A stretch of DNA of 58,092 nucleotides. It comes from Planctomycetota bacterium. Its GTDB lineage: Bacteria; Planctomycetota; E44-bin39. Made by a program: the position numbers and the translations under genes. Each line of letters begins with the position of its first letter. Within the stretch, counting starts at the first letter, position 1. The notes beneath the pieces were generated by a model. That model searched no databases, was not told the origin of the DNA, and saw nothing but the letters and a program-made list of their open reading frames with translations. The stretch lies in contig SOJX01000119.1 in NCBI GenBank assembly GCA_004376375.1, forward strand, positions 1-58,092, given 5' to 3'. Shown here piece after piece: positions 49,800 to 57,917 of this stretch.

Positions 49800-52424
49800 A
49801 TGAAACGGTCTGCCATATACTTTGCGGTCAGTTTTATTATCTCAAGCATCTTCCTTCTGGGCGGTCGTTGCGATGACGACTGGTACCCTGTTCCGTATCC
49901 ACCCGGTCCGGGTTATTACTACCCGCCGATTGATTATCCAAACAACGCTGCCGACTTTACCGAAACGCTGTCCGGCAACATGGCAGTGGACGAATCCATA
50001 ATGATAATTTCCTCGGGTGACGGTGTAATCAAGGTAGGCATTCCGATATCAAACCAGACCACCGGGAATATCAATGCTCACGTCCACGTAGATCTGCGCG
50101 ACTCCAAGACAAAGTTTATTTACAGCTATGCCGATACACTTCTAACGTTACTGCCCGGCGAAACATACGCTGTCCTCGGAATGCCGACCTTTATTGCCGA
50201 TGCGCCGACTTCGGAAAAAGCAGGTTACATTATTTACTGGCAGATCCAGTCTTACGGGGACGTTGTCAAAGGTCAGAAAGCGTTACTTTCCGGCACAGCA
50301 TTGGAATACATTCAGATCCTGGGCCCCAAAACCGTTTACGAAGGATATCCCGCCTCATACCGTCTTATGGTGACTCATCCGCAGACCGGTGAACCGCTGG
50401 CGGGCGCCGCGGCGGAAATTCAGTTCTCAAAAGACGGCATCAGAATCTCAATGCTTGTCGGCAACACTGACGCATACGGACATTTCTCAGGGAGCCTGAC
50501 TCTGCCGGCCGGCGTGGAAGGCCCGATAAAGCTGCGGTGCGCAGTCATGAAGGACGATGTTAATGAGCTTTTTGAGCAGGAAATTCAGGTGGTTCCCGGA
50601 TTAAAAACTCTTCTTACCACCGACAAGCCGCGGTACCAACCCGGCCAGACGATTCACATGCGGGCGCTTGCCATGACCCAGCCTACAAGGAATCCGGTTC
50701 CTTACACGGCGGCGGTTTTCGAGGTATTCGACGGCAAGGAAAACAAGGTCTTCAGGTCAGCTACCACCACGAACGAATATGGAATAGCGAACAGCTCATT
50801 CGCTCTGGCCAATGAACTCTGCACGGGCGATTACACGGTTAAGGCCAGTATAGGTGTGTTCAGTACCGACAAAAGTGTTCTTGTCGCCTATTATGTTCTG
50901 CCCAAGTTCAAGCTGACTATCAACGTAGACCACAGCTACTACCTGCCGGGCGATACTGCGAACGGCAGCGTCCATTGCCAGTACTTTTTCGGAAAAGACG
51001 TGATAGGAGGTGCGGTCAAGATCACCGCTGCTACCGGTACCGGCGACAATGCGCAGGTTTTCACCACTATCGAAGGCGTCACCAATGACACCGGCGTATT
51101 CGACTTCTCTTTACAGCTTCCCCTTATTTTCGGGCCCAAAGACTTTAAGAGCGGTGAAGCTTCAATAACACTCAAGGTAAAGGTTACGGATACTGCCGAT
51201 CAGATTATTGAAAAAGAAATTATCCTGCCCATCTCCAAAGGAGCGGCCGTAATTATGATGGCACCCGAAGGCGGACGTGTAAGAATGAACGCGGAGAACC
51301 GCCTCTATGTGGTCGTGGCAGATCCCGTGGGCAGACCAACTGAAGCGGCGGATGTGGAGATCTATACGGGGTCAAAACAACTCGGCGTGGGAATTACGGA
51401 TTCCTCGGGTTTCGTGGAAATAAAAATATCACCGGAAGATTCGGACAGCACTCTGGTAGGCAGGGAATGCATCCTGCAACTGAAAGCGACCGCGACAATC
51501 CCGGGAGGCGACGTTGTGAATCACAGCGCCGTATTCGATGCAGTTATATCGGGTGCGCTTTTTATCAGGCCGGACAAGGCGCTTTACAACGTGGGTGAAA
51601 CCATGAGTATAGGCATTGTCGCGCCGGTGAACGTAAACGCAGTTTACCTGGAAGTCTTTTCACAAACCCAGTCGCTCGTCGCCCAGGCCGTAGACCTGAC
51701 TCTTTCAAACACAGTTGACATACCGCTGACAACCAATTACATCGGCGATTGCTACCTTATCGGCAGCTACATCTCCAACGACGGTAAACTGATAACGGAT
51801 ACGCGGCAAGTGCATGTAAAGCGCACCGATGCCCTGGTTATTGCCATCACTCCCGACAAGCTCGAATACCTGCCGGCCGACCCGGCTTCTATCTGGATTA
51901 ATGTTACCGACCGCCTGGGTGCACCCGTACAGTCCGCGCTTGGCATCACCGTGGTCGACGAGGCTGTTTACCACGTGAGTGACGCTCGGGAAGGCGTTGC
52001 GGAACAGTACTTCGACCCTAACGCCGGCGAAGGAGAAACGCTGCCGGCCATCGGATATTCGTACAACGACTTTACGAAGACCCAGGAGACTCCAGCGACT
52101 CAAAACGCCGCCAAGCTGTATTTCGCGCTGTTTTCAGAACCGCTTGTCGCGGCAAATCTTATCCTGAGCGGAGACGTCTCGGCTGAAATCTCCAGCGCGG
52201 CGATAGCAGAAGCAGAATACATGATTTCGCAACTCAAGAACCGGAACATCCGCTTCAATACCCAGTTGACCACCGCATACGGGTGGGATTTCACCCGCGC
52301 CATTGATCCATGGGGTAATCAATATCAGATGATTATCAACGACACGACCGGCGTTTTCACATGTACGTCAAGCGGACCGGATGAAATCTCCGGGAGTAAT
52401 GACGATATCGTGGTAACAAAATAG
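49800..52424 (+). CDS. Alpha-2-macroglobulin-like protein, N-terminal half (MG domains), probable lipoprotein
   Basis: 874 residues. Signal peptide MKRSAIYFAVSFIISSIFLL then GGRC (Cys24; the residue before Cys is Arg, an imperfect lipobox). The chain is a series of A2M macroglobulin domains: SYRLMVTHPQTGEPLAGAAA, LLTTDKPRYQPGQTIHMRAL (typical MG3-like strand), YVLPKFKLTINVDHSYYLPG, KITAATGTGDNAQVFTT, and MG6-like SALGITVVDEAVYHVSD. At the position of the bait region the sequence turns into AIDPWGNQYQMIINDT and SSGPDEISGSNDDI, which looks like the C-terminal Ca-binding part of GspG pseudopilins, and stops (TAG 52424). The remaining A2M domains are encoded by the next gene, 33 bp downstream. 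Confidence 0.88.
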   Translation: MKRSAIYFAVSFIISSIFLLGGRCDDDWYPVPYPPGPGYYYPPIDYPNNAADFTETLSGNMAVDESIMIISSGDGVIKVGIPISNQTTGNINAHVHVDLRDSKTKFIYSYADTLLTLLPGETYAVLGMPTFIADAPTSEKAGYIIYWQIQSYGDVVKGQKALLSGTALEYIQILGPKTVYEGYPASYRLMVTHPQTGEPLAGAAAEIQFSKDGIRISMLVGNTDAYGHFSGSLTLPAGVEGPIKLRCAVMKDDVNELFEQEIQVVPGLKTLLTTDKPRYQPGQTIHMRALAMTQPTRNPVPYTAAVFEVFDGKENKVFRSATTTNEYGIANSSFALANELCTGDYTVKASIGVFSTDKSVLVAYYVLPKFKLTINVDHSYYLPGDTANGSVHCQYFFGKDVIGGAVKITAATGTGDNAQVFTTIEGVTNDTGVFDFSLQLPLIFGPKDFKSGEASITLKVKVTDTADQIIEKEIILPISKGAAVIMMAPEGGRVRMNAENRLYVVVADPVGRPTEAADVEIYTGSKQLGVGITDSSGFVEIKISPEDSDSTLVGRECILQLKATATIPGGDVVNHSAVFDAVISGALFIRPDKALYNVGETMSIGIVAPVNVNAVYLEVFSQTQSLVAQAVDLTLSNTVDIPLTTNYIGDCYLIGSYISNDGKLITDTRQVHVKRTDALVIAITPDKLEYLPADPASIWINVTDRLGAPVQSALGITVVDEAVYHVSDAREGVAEQYFDPNAGEGETLPAIGYSYNDFTKTQETPATQNAAKLYFALFSEPLVAANLILSGDVSAEISSAAIAEAEYMISQLKNRNIRFNTQLTTAYGWDFTRAIDPWGNQYQMIINDTTGVFTCTSSGPDEISGSNDDIVVTK

Positions 52425-52457
52425 ACTGAGCATGATGCGTTGAATGGAGACCAGGCT

Positions 52458-54779
52458 ATGAAAATCTCAATAATGCGACCGATAGTTCTCGGAATCATTA
52501 CTGCGGTGATTTTGTGGAACGTAATAGGCGGTTGCGGCGGTAAGAGTAAAGACAGTGCGATATTTTTTCCCGGGCCCGGTACCGGAACCGGCACCGGCAC
52601 AAGTACCGGAACAGGCACCGGGACGGGTACCGGAACCGGCACAGGCACGGGTACAGGCGGCCCCGCCGATCCTGGAGTTCGCGTCAGGACCTGGTTCCCG
52701 GAGACGCTCTTTGTAGAGCCATCGCTTATCACCGACAGCGCAGGCGTCGCCGTCGTAACGTTTGATATGGCGGATTCGATTACGGACTGGCGGCTTACCG
52801 CCCAGGCGAGTGCAAACGACGGCCGCCTGGGTTCCACGACAGAGGCGCTCCGCTGCTTCCAGGATTTTTTCATAGACATCAGCCTTCCGGTTGAAATGAC
52901 CCAGCACGACGAATTTCATGTTCCATGCGTCATTTACAATTACCTTTCCGCGGACCAGCAGGTATTCGTCCAGCTTTCATGCGCGAGCTGGTTTACCTCC
53001 ATCGGACCGATGGACCATATTGTGGATATGTCCCCGGGCGAGGTTAAATCGGTTTACTTTCCCGTAAGAATCGACGGGGTCGGGTCGAAGGCCCTTACCG
53101 TCTATGGATACGGCGCCTTTATGAACGACGCCATCAGCCGTGTCCTGCGCATAATTCCGGACGGCGAGCCGGTGACGGGAACGGTGAGCACCAGCCTCGG
53201 CAACGCCCAGAACATCGTGTTTGACATTCCTCCAATGCATATCCCCGATGCCGACGAGTGCATTATCAAGATTTACGCGGGCTACGTGACGCAGGTCATT
53301 GAGGGCGTCGAGAGCCTGGTCAAGAAGCCGTACGGGTGATTCGAGCAGGTAACCAGCGTCACATACCCGAGTGTGATGGCGCTGTATTACCTGACGGTGA
53401 CCGGTACGGTCACGGATGAATTCAAGACAAACGCCCTGGCCAACATTAACCTTGGTTACCAGAAGCTGCTTAATTACGAAGTGTGGAACTCAGGCGGCTT
53501 CTCATGGTGGGGGAACCCGCCGCCGTACACCATGGTCACGGCGTACGGCCTGGAGTTGTTCACAGACATGGCCAAGGTTGCATTTGTTGATAATGCGCTG
53601 ATAACACGCGTTCAGAACTTCCTTGTCACTTCTCAGGGTGGCGACGGCGCCTGGTCCGAGGCCGGACCCGTTCACTATCCCAGCACGCTGGACAAGCTGA
53701 TTACAACGGCTTACGTTACTTTTGCCCTGGCCTATTCGGGCTACACCGGCGCTCCTTTGAATAATGCCATTGGCTATCTGCGCGCACATAAGGCCGAGGC
53801 TTTTGATGTTTACCAGAAAGCCATGCTTGCCCAGGCTTTCATCGTTTACAACAACTCTGACGCGGATGGGCTGGCGCTCCTGGATGAGCTTGCGGCCCTG
53901 GTACTGACGGATGGTGACGGCAGATACTGGACTGCCTCCAGTGGTTCCACTTATGGAGTAATGCATTCCCGCGGTGTATCACTTACCTACGAAGTTACCG
54001 GTCGTATTGCTTCAACGATGCTCAGGGCAGGCGTTCACTCAAATCTTGTCCAGGGCGCGATAGATTACTTTATCGCCAATAAGGATTCCCGCGGAGCATG
54101 GCAGACCACGCAGGCCTCGGTAAACGTGCTCCGGACGCTGATACTTGCCCAGGGCCTCGCGGGGCCTACGGACGTGGATGGAACCGTGTCCATCACGATA
54201 AACGGAGTCGTCCTTACTCCGCTGATTATCACGCCGGCTGATGCGGACGTGCTGAGAATTGTTTCCTGTACGGATAATCTCGTGGAAGGGCTCAACAACG
54301 CTACCTGCAGCTTCAGCGGAACGGGCACGCCGCTCATGCAGATTGTATGGACCTATTACCGGGACCGCACTCCGCCTCCGCAAGGCAATATTACTATTGC
54401 GGTTAACTACTCCAAGACCACTCTCACGCTGGACGAAACCACCAAAGCAACCGTCACTATTGCAAACATACGCACGGACGGTACTGGTGCGAACATTGTC
54501 GTCGGCGAAATCGGACTGCCGCCGGGCTTCATCGTTGATGCCGACGATTTGGAAGCCGCGCGCCTTGCAGGTACGTTCAACCGGTTTGAAATCAATCCGC
54601 TGAAACTGGTTGTCTACCGGACACTTCTCAGTGCAAACACCTCTTTCACTTTCTCATACGATCTGGAGCCGACGGTGCCATGCAAGGTCCTGGCGCCGTC
54701 ATCGATTGCTTACGAGTACTATGCTCCTGAAAACGGCCCCGGAAAAGCCGGGCCCGTGCTGCTCACGGTTACCGAATAG
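52458..54779 (+). CDS. Alpha-2-macroglobulin C-terminal half with Sec (UGA) at the thioester cysteine
   Basis: Read from ATG 52458 to TAG 54779 it is 774 codons in one frame, broken only by UGA 53337-53339 (codon 294). Lipobox in ILWNVIGGC (Cys26), then a (GT)n linker (41-68). RVRTWFPETLFVEPSLITDS and VFDMADSITDWRLTAQAS-like sequence begin MG7 (LRCFQDFFIDISLPVEMTQH follows). The thioester site reads KKPYG-UGA-FEQVTSVTYPSVMAL, where A2M has PYGC-x-E-Q; so UGA replaces the reactive cysteine exactly. The toroid thioester domain follows (SQGGDGAWSEAGPVH) and a receptor-binding-like end (GEIGLPPGFIVDADDLEAAR). A stem-loop 14 nt after the UGA fits a SECIS. Predicted to be a periplasmic protease trap with a selenoester. 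Pseudogene is the main alternative. Confidence 0.85.
53337..53384 (+). promoter_or_regulatory. Candidate SECIS at the A2M UGA
   Basis: UGA at 53337-53339. After 14 nt, CAGCG TCACA (53354-53363), loop TACCCGAG (53364-53371), TGTGA (53372-53376), bulge TGG, CGCTG (53380-53384). Ten base pairs in two perfect helices around one 3-nt bulge. The distance from UGA is similar to the hairpins in the 10518-11243 gene. Confidence 0.65.
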
Positions 54780-54810
54780 AAACAGTCAGCCGCGCCGCGT
54801 GCGAAGCGTT

Positions 54811-54854
54811 GTAGGGGCAAGGCATGCGCGTGTTCTTTGCCCCTACATTTTTTT
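54811..54854 (+). terminator. REP-like hairpin with T-run after the A2M operon
   Basis: GTAGGGGCAAGGCATGCGCG then TGTTCTTTGCCCCTAC and ATTTTTTT. A GC-rich stem of ~10 bp followed by 7 T gives an intrinsic-terminator layout. It is a copy of the REP-like unit at 9980 and 12727, now used at a gene end. Confidence 0.6.
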
Positions 54855-54882
54855 AATGGCAGACAGGAATGTTTTTTCGGGA

Positions 54883-55758
54883 TCAGAAGGAGAAACCCAT
54901 AGCAAGGTAAATAGCCGGCTCCGCGCCCACGTCCACCCACTTGTGTCCGCGGCCGACAGGGATGATATTGAAAGGTGAATAGACCGTGGCTTCGACGTCC
55001 AGCTTTCCATAAATCTTGCTCAAAGCAAAACCGATTTCCATGGCAAAACCCTGTGTAACTATGTCAAACCCCACTCCAATCCCCCCGCCGAAGGCATCAA
55101 CTCGCCCACGAACCTGTGACGTCCTTGGAGCGGGAGATAGTGGAGTCGTCCGGGAATCCAGATCGTAACCTGTATTCTGATACGCAAGTCCGATTCTCAG
55201 GAAACCATAAATATCATTCTGGATCGGCCACAGGTGCTGTATGCCGAACTGCACTTCGGTCCCGTCGATCGATCCGCTGGTGTACGCACTTTCCTGGAGT
55301 AGCGGATCGTATTCATGACCCCTGTCGTTTGTGCCGACGCTGAGAAGAGCCCAATTGACGGCGAAGTTCGAGTTCCCCAGCGTATGCACTCCCATCACTC
55401 CGAAATCGGCCCAGTTGCTGTCGTCCCAATCATGCGAATCCACGCTTCTCGAGCCCATGTAGCCCATAACCATATTGAAAGGAGTAACCGTAAGCTCCTC
55501 GGAAGTTCTCCGCGGTTCGGGTTTCGTCTTGTCGGTTGATTCAGGTTCGCTTTTCTTCTCAGGATCATCTTCCGGCGCTTTTTCGCCCTCCTTTGGCACG
55601 GGTTCGTTCTCATTGTCCGGCGTTGCTTCCGCAAATGCGAGCCGGGTTTCCAGGCCGCCCGGGTCCATGAAATTATTAATCTGGAATGGTTGTTGCGCGA
55701 TGCATCCGGTTGCATACAGTATTGTCTGCAGAGCAATGAATAGAATGTACTTTTTCAT
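54883..55758 (-). CDS. Outer-membrane beta-barrel-like protein
   Basis: 291 residues. MKKYILFIALQTILYATGC then IAQQ is a signal peptide with a possible lipobox or simple cleavage site. Residues ~45-88 are Glu/Lys/Pro-rich. The rest shows alternating hydrophobic strands (VMGYMGSRSVDSHDW; FAVNWALLSVGTNDRG; DIYGFLRIGLAYQNTGYDL; AMEIGFALSKIYGKLDV) and a final aromatic residue (YLAMGFSF), the pattern of small outer-membrane barrels. About 8-10 strands could be drawn. It lies convergent to the A2M operon. The -10-like TATAAT about 30 nt before the ATG (at about 55789-55794) may be its promoter. Confidence 0.75.
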   Translation of the reverse strand: MKKYILFIALQTILYATGCIAQQPFQINNFMDPGGLETRLAFAEATPDNENEPVPKEGEKAPEDDPEKKSEPESTDKTKPEPRRTSEELTVTPFNMVMGYMGSRSVDSHDWDDSNWADFGVMGVHTLGNSNFAVNWALLSVGTNDRGHEYDPLLQESAYTSGSIDGTEVQFGIQHLWPIQNDIYGFLRIGLAYQNTGYDLDSRTTPLSPAPRTSQVRGRVDAFGGGIGVGFDIVTQGFAMEIGFALSKIYGKLDVEATVYSPFNIIPVGRGHKWVDVGAEPAIYLAMGFSF

Positions 55759-56043
55759 AGCTGTCCTTCCAGAAAATTCCGTCTTTGTTATTATACATTA
55801 AATGAGCAGAAAATCATTTTTCTCTTCAGCCTTTCATTGTCCATTGGAGAGTCTCACCGTGTGAATTGTAGATTGAAATTGCGCCCCGGGCAATAGTATT
55901 CTACCGCTTCCAAATAACCATGTCAATATCTACTACATAGTAATGTAAAACTCAGTAATGGCCGGTTTCCGGCAATTGCGTAGTAGTGCCATCTATCACG
56001 TAGATCCCGGTCAATACATTTGAATTTCGGCAATGAGACTTCA
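55759..56043. other. Intergenic region
   Basis: No gene seen. On the minus strand at about 55983-55999 it carries TAGATGGCACTACTACGC, matching the leader motif before 29326 and 31428. Confidence 0.5.
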
Positions 56044-56151
56044 ATGAGAAGGACGGCAATTCTGACAATAATACTTTCATCGCTGCTGCTTTTATTATCC
56101 TGCCCGACCCAGGATCCGCCGGAGCCCGTACCCGGGAAGGCTTCTACATAA
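56044..56151 (+). CDS. 35-residue lipoprotein-like peptide
   Basis: ATG 56044 to TAA 56149-56151 reads MRRTAILTIILSSLLLLLSC then PTQDPPEPVPGKAST. A basic start, hydrophobic core and L-L-S-C lipobox give a complete tiny lipoprotein, similar in layout to entericidin-type small lipoproteins. The ribosome binding site is weak (GAGACTTCA). No neighbours on the same strand within 500 bp. Real protein or chance frame cannot be settled here. Confidence 0.45.
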   Translation: MRRTAILTIILSSLLLLLSCPTQDPPEPVPGKAST

Positions 56152-56334
56152 TCTCTTCTTAAAAAAACAGGCCCGACGATTACGGCCGCCGGGCCATCCC
56201 CATGATTGCCTCCCGAGCTACTGAGAGGCGCATAATTTATAAAAATAAAAAAGATACTGCATGCGGAAAAACTTATTTCCATCGGCCCACACCCAGCATC
56301 TTTTTATTCAAAGAGCGAAAACCGTTCAACACGA

Positions 56335-56523
56335 TTACGCCGAGCGCTTCAACCTCCGGCTCCGGCGAACGGCCCGTTTCTTCGTCTTCTCTTTAAAATG
56401 CCGCAGGAAAACCGGGCAGTCGTGGAACACGTTGCCGCACTGCGAGAGCGCGATATCCACGTTCTGAAGCGTAAGCGTTTTCTTGCATTCGTGTCTGTCG
56501 TCGTCAATTATCGGGCAAGCCAT
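56335..56523 (-). CDS. 62-residue cysteine-containing protein
   Basis: ATG 56523 follows GGAGGAG at 7 nt. The product MACPIIDDDRHECKKTLTLQ, NVDIALSQCGNVFHDCPVFL ends in a Lys/Arg-rich tail (KEKTKKRAVRRSRRLKR). Four cysteines (C3, C12, C27, C33) could hold a metal or an Fe-S cluster. The basic tail suggests binding of nucleic acid or an acidic partner. I do not recognise the family. It is divergent from manA. Confidence 0.65.
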   Translation of the reverse strand: MACPIIDDDRHECKKTLTLQNVDIALSQCGNVFHDCPVFLRHFKEKTKKRAVRRSRRLKRSA

Positions 56524-56667
56524 TGCCACTCCTCCGCCGTCGGGGCCGTTTCTATATATGTTTTCGGTAATTCTATCCGTTCAACTTTACTACCTGAATG
56601 TGACAATAGTATGAACAAAGGCTGGATTGTAAATGAATTGTCGAAAAATACGTGTTCCGGAAAACAT

Positions 56668-56696
56668 TTGCCACGCCATATGCCTGATGCTATCAT
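56668..56696 (+). promoter_or_regulatory. Promoter for a leaderless manA
   Basis: TTGCCA (56668-56673), 17-bp spacer, TATCAT (56691-56696); 5 of 6 match in both boxes. The expected start is at or within a few bases of the ATG at 56703, and no ribosome binding site is present. Confidence 0.5.
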
Positions 56697-56702
56697 GCCA
56701 AC

Positions 56703-57692
56703 ATGCCGGAGAAACTCTATCCGCTGCTTTTCGAGCCGATCTTCAAAACCAAAGTCTGGGGTGGTCGGCGGCTGGCCGGAGTCCTGAACAAAAAACTGCC
56801 GGGTGAAGACCCGGTCGGCGAATCGTGGGAGGTCGTCGACACCGGTGGCGAATCCGGCGTCATCACCAACGGCCCGCTCTCCGGCAAGACGCTGCACGAG
56901 ATTTTCATATCCTATGAAGAAGCCCTTGTCGGGACCGCCAGCGTCGGCCGCACATTCCCCCTCCTTTTGAAATTCATCGACGCAGGCGACGTACTCTCGG
57001 TACAGGTTCATCCCGACTCCGAATGCGCCGAAAGAATAAATGATCCCGGTGCCCGGCGCAAGACGGAAGCATGGTATGTCCTCGATTCTGAACCGGACAG
57101 CAGGATGTATCTCGGCGTAAAAGAGGGAACGACCCGCGAATCGTTTGAAAAACTCCTGCGCGAAGGTCGGCTGGAAGATTGTCTGAACTCGTTTCCCGTG
57201 GGCCGCTGTGACGTCCTTTTCGTTCCCGCTGGAACCATACACGCAATAGGCAAAGGCATTCTGCTTTATGAAATACAGGAATGCTCGGATACGACCTACC
57301 GCGTTTACGACTGGAACCGCCTCGGCCTTGACGGCAAGCCGAGAAAACTGCATCTGTCCGAAGCCCTTGAAGCCGCATACTTCGAACCGCCGAAGTCCAA
57401 CACGATAAAAAGCGTTCCCATTGAAACGGATTTCGGAACGGTTACCAGACACATTCACTGCGACTCTTTCGTTCTTACCGAATATAATCTGGAGAATCAC
57501 GCGGAAATAACTACGGACGGGAAAACGTTTCACATAGTTACCGCCGTCGATGGCTCCGCAGATATTGATTCTGAAGACGGCGGCGTTGAGCTTCCGCTTG
57601 GCCGGACGACCCTTGTGCCGGCGGCAATATCTCGTTACCGAATAACGCCCGGCCAGACATGCCGCGTTCTCGTCTCATCACTGCCCCGCTGA
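56703..57692 (+). CDS. manA: Mannose-6-phosphate isomerase (class I, cupin type)
   Basis: 329 residues. It interconverts mannose 6-phosphate and fructose 6-phosphate for nucleotide-mannose and glycan synthesis. Signatures: LFEPIFKTKVWGGRRLAGVL, GESWEVVDTGGESGVITNGP, FPLLLKFIDAGDVLSVQVHP (zinc ligands Q and H), KTEAWYVLDSEPDSRMYLG (zinc ligand E) and VPAGTIHAIGKGILLYEIQE (ligand H). It belongs to the short ~320-residue form found in Firmicutes and many uncultivated groups. Probably leaderless, see promoter. Stop TGA. Confidence 0.95.
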   Translation: MPEKLYPLLFEPIFKTKVWGGRRLAGVLNKKLPGEDPVGESWEVVDTGGESGVITNGPLSGKTLHEIFISYEEALVGTASVGRTFPLLLKFIDAGDVLSVQVHPDSECAERINDPGARRKTEAWYVLDSEPDSRMYLGVKEGTTRESFEKLLREGRLEDCLNSFPVGRCDVLFVPAGTIHAIGKGILLYEIQECSDTTYRVYDWNRLGLDGKPRKLHLSEALEAAYFEPPKSNTIKSVPIETDFGTVTRHIHCDSFVLTEYNLENHAEITTDGKTFHIVTAVDGSADIDSEDGGVELPLGRTTLVPAAISRYRITPGQTCRVLVSSLPR

Positions 57693-57917
57693 TTGAATTT
57701 CAATGCCCGGTATGGTGTAGGGGCAGGCCCCCGCGCCTGCCCGTATTGTTGGAAGCACCACGCCGGAAGGCGTGGTGCCCGAACGGGCATTTTCGTTTTA
57801 CCCCCGCCCGCCCGCATGTAGGGGCGGACCTGCATGTCCGCCCGAAAAATGTAGTCATTTAGCCGCCGGGCTTGACCGGCGGGTATAATTAGCCGGCGAG
57901 TTTACTCGCCGCGTCTT
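57693..57917. repeat. REP-like palindrome cluster after manA
   Basis: GTAGGGGCAGGCCCCCGCGC with CTGCCC (about 57716-57741), GCACCACGCCGGAAGGCGTG with GTGC (57750-57770, reverse of the 33-bp unit at 44634), GTAGGGGCGGACCTGCATGT with CCGCCC (57818-57843), TTAGCCGCCGGGCTTGACCG with GCGGG (57858-57883), and GCCGGCGAGTTTACTCGCCG (57891-57910). Confidence 0.8.

Noticed and set aside
53337..53339. UGA as a globally reassigned codon (Trp or Gly) rather than Sec
   Set aside because: UGA ends many intact genes in this window (rimO, both HD-GYP genes, Lgt-like, manA, TerB-J, PKD lipoprotein) and Trp is encoded by TGG throughout. In-frame UGA occurs only at family cysteine positions, and selB is present.
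57635..57835. Minus-strand 66-codon frame after manA
   Set aside because: It consists of translated REP-like palindromes (PRLPAWCFQQ type), which are frequently mis-annotated as genes.
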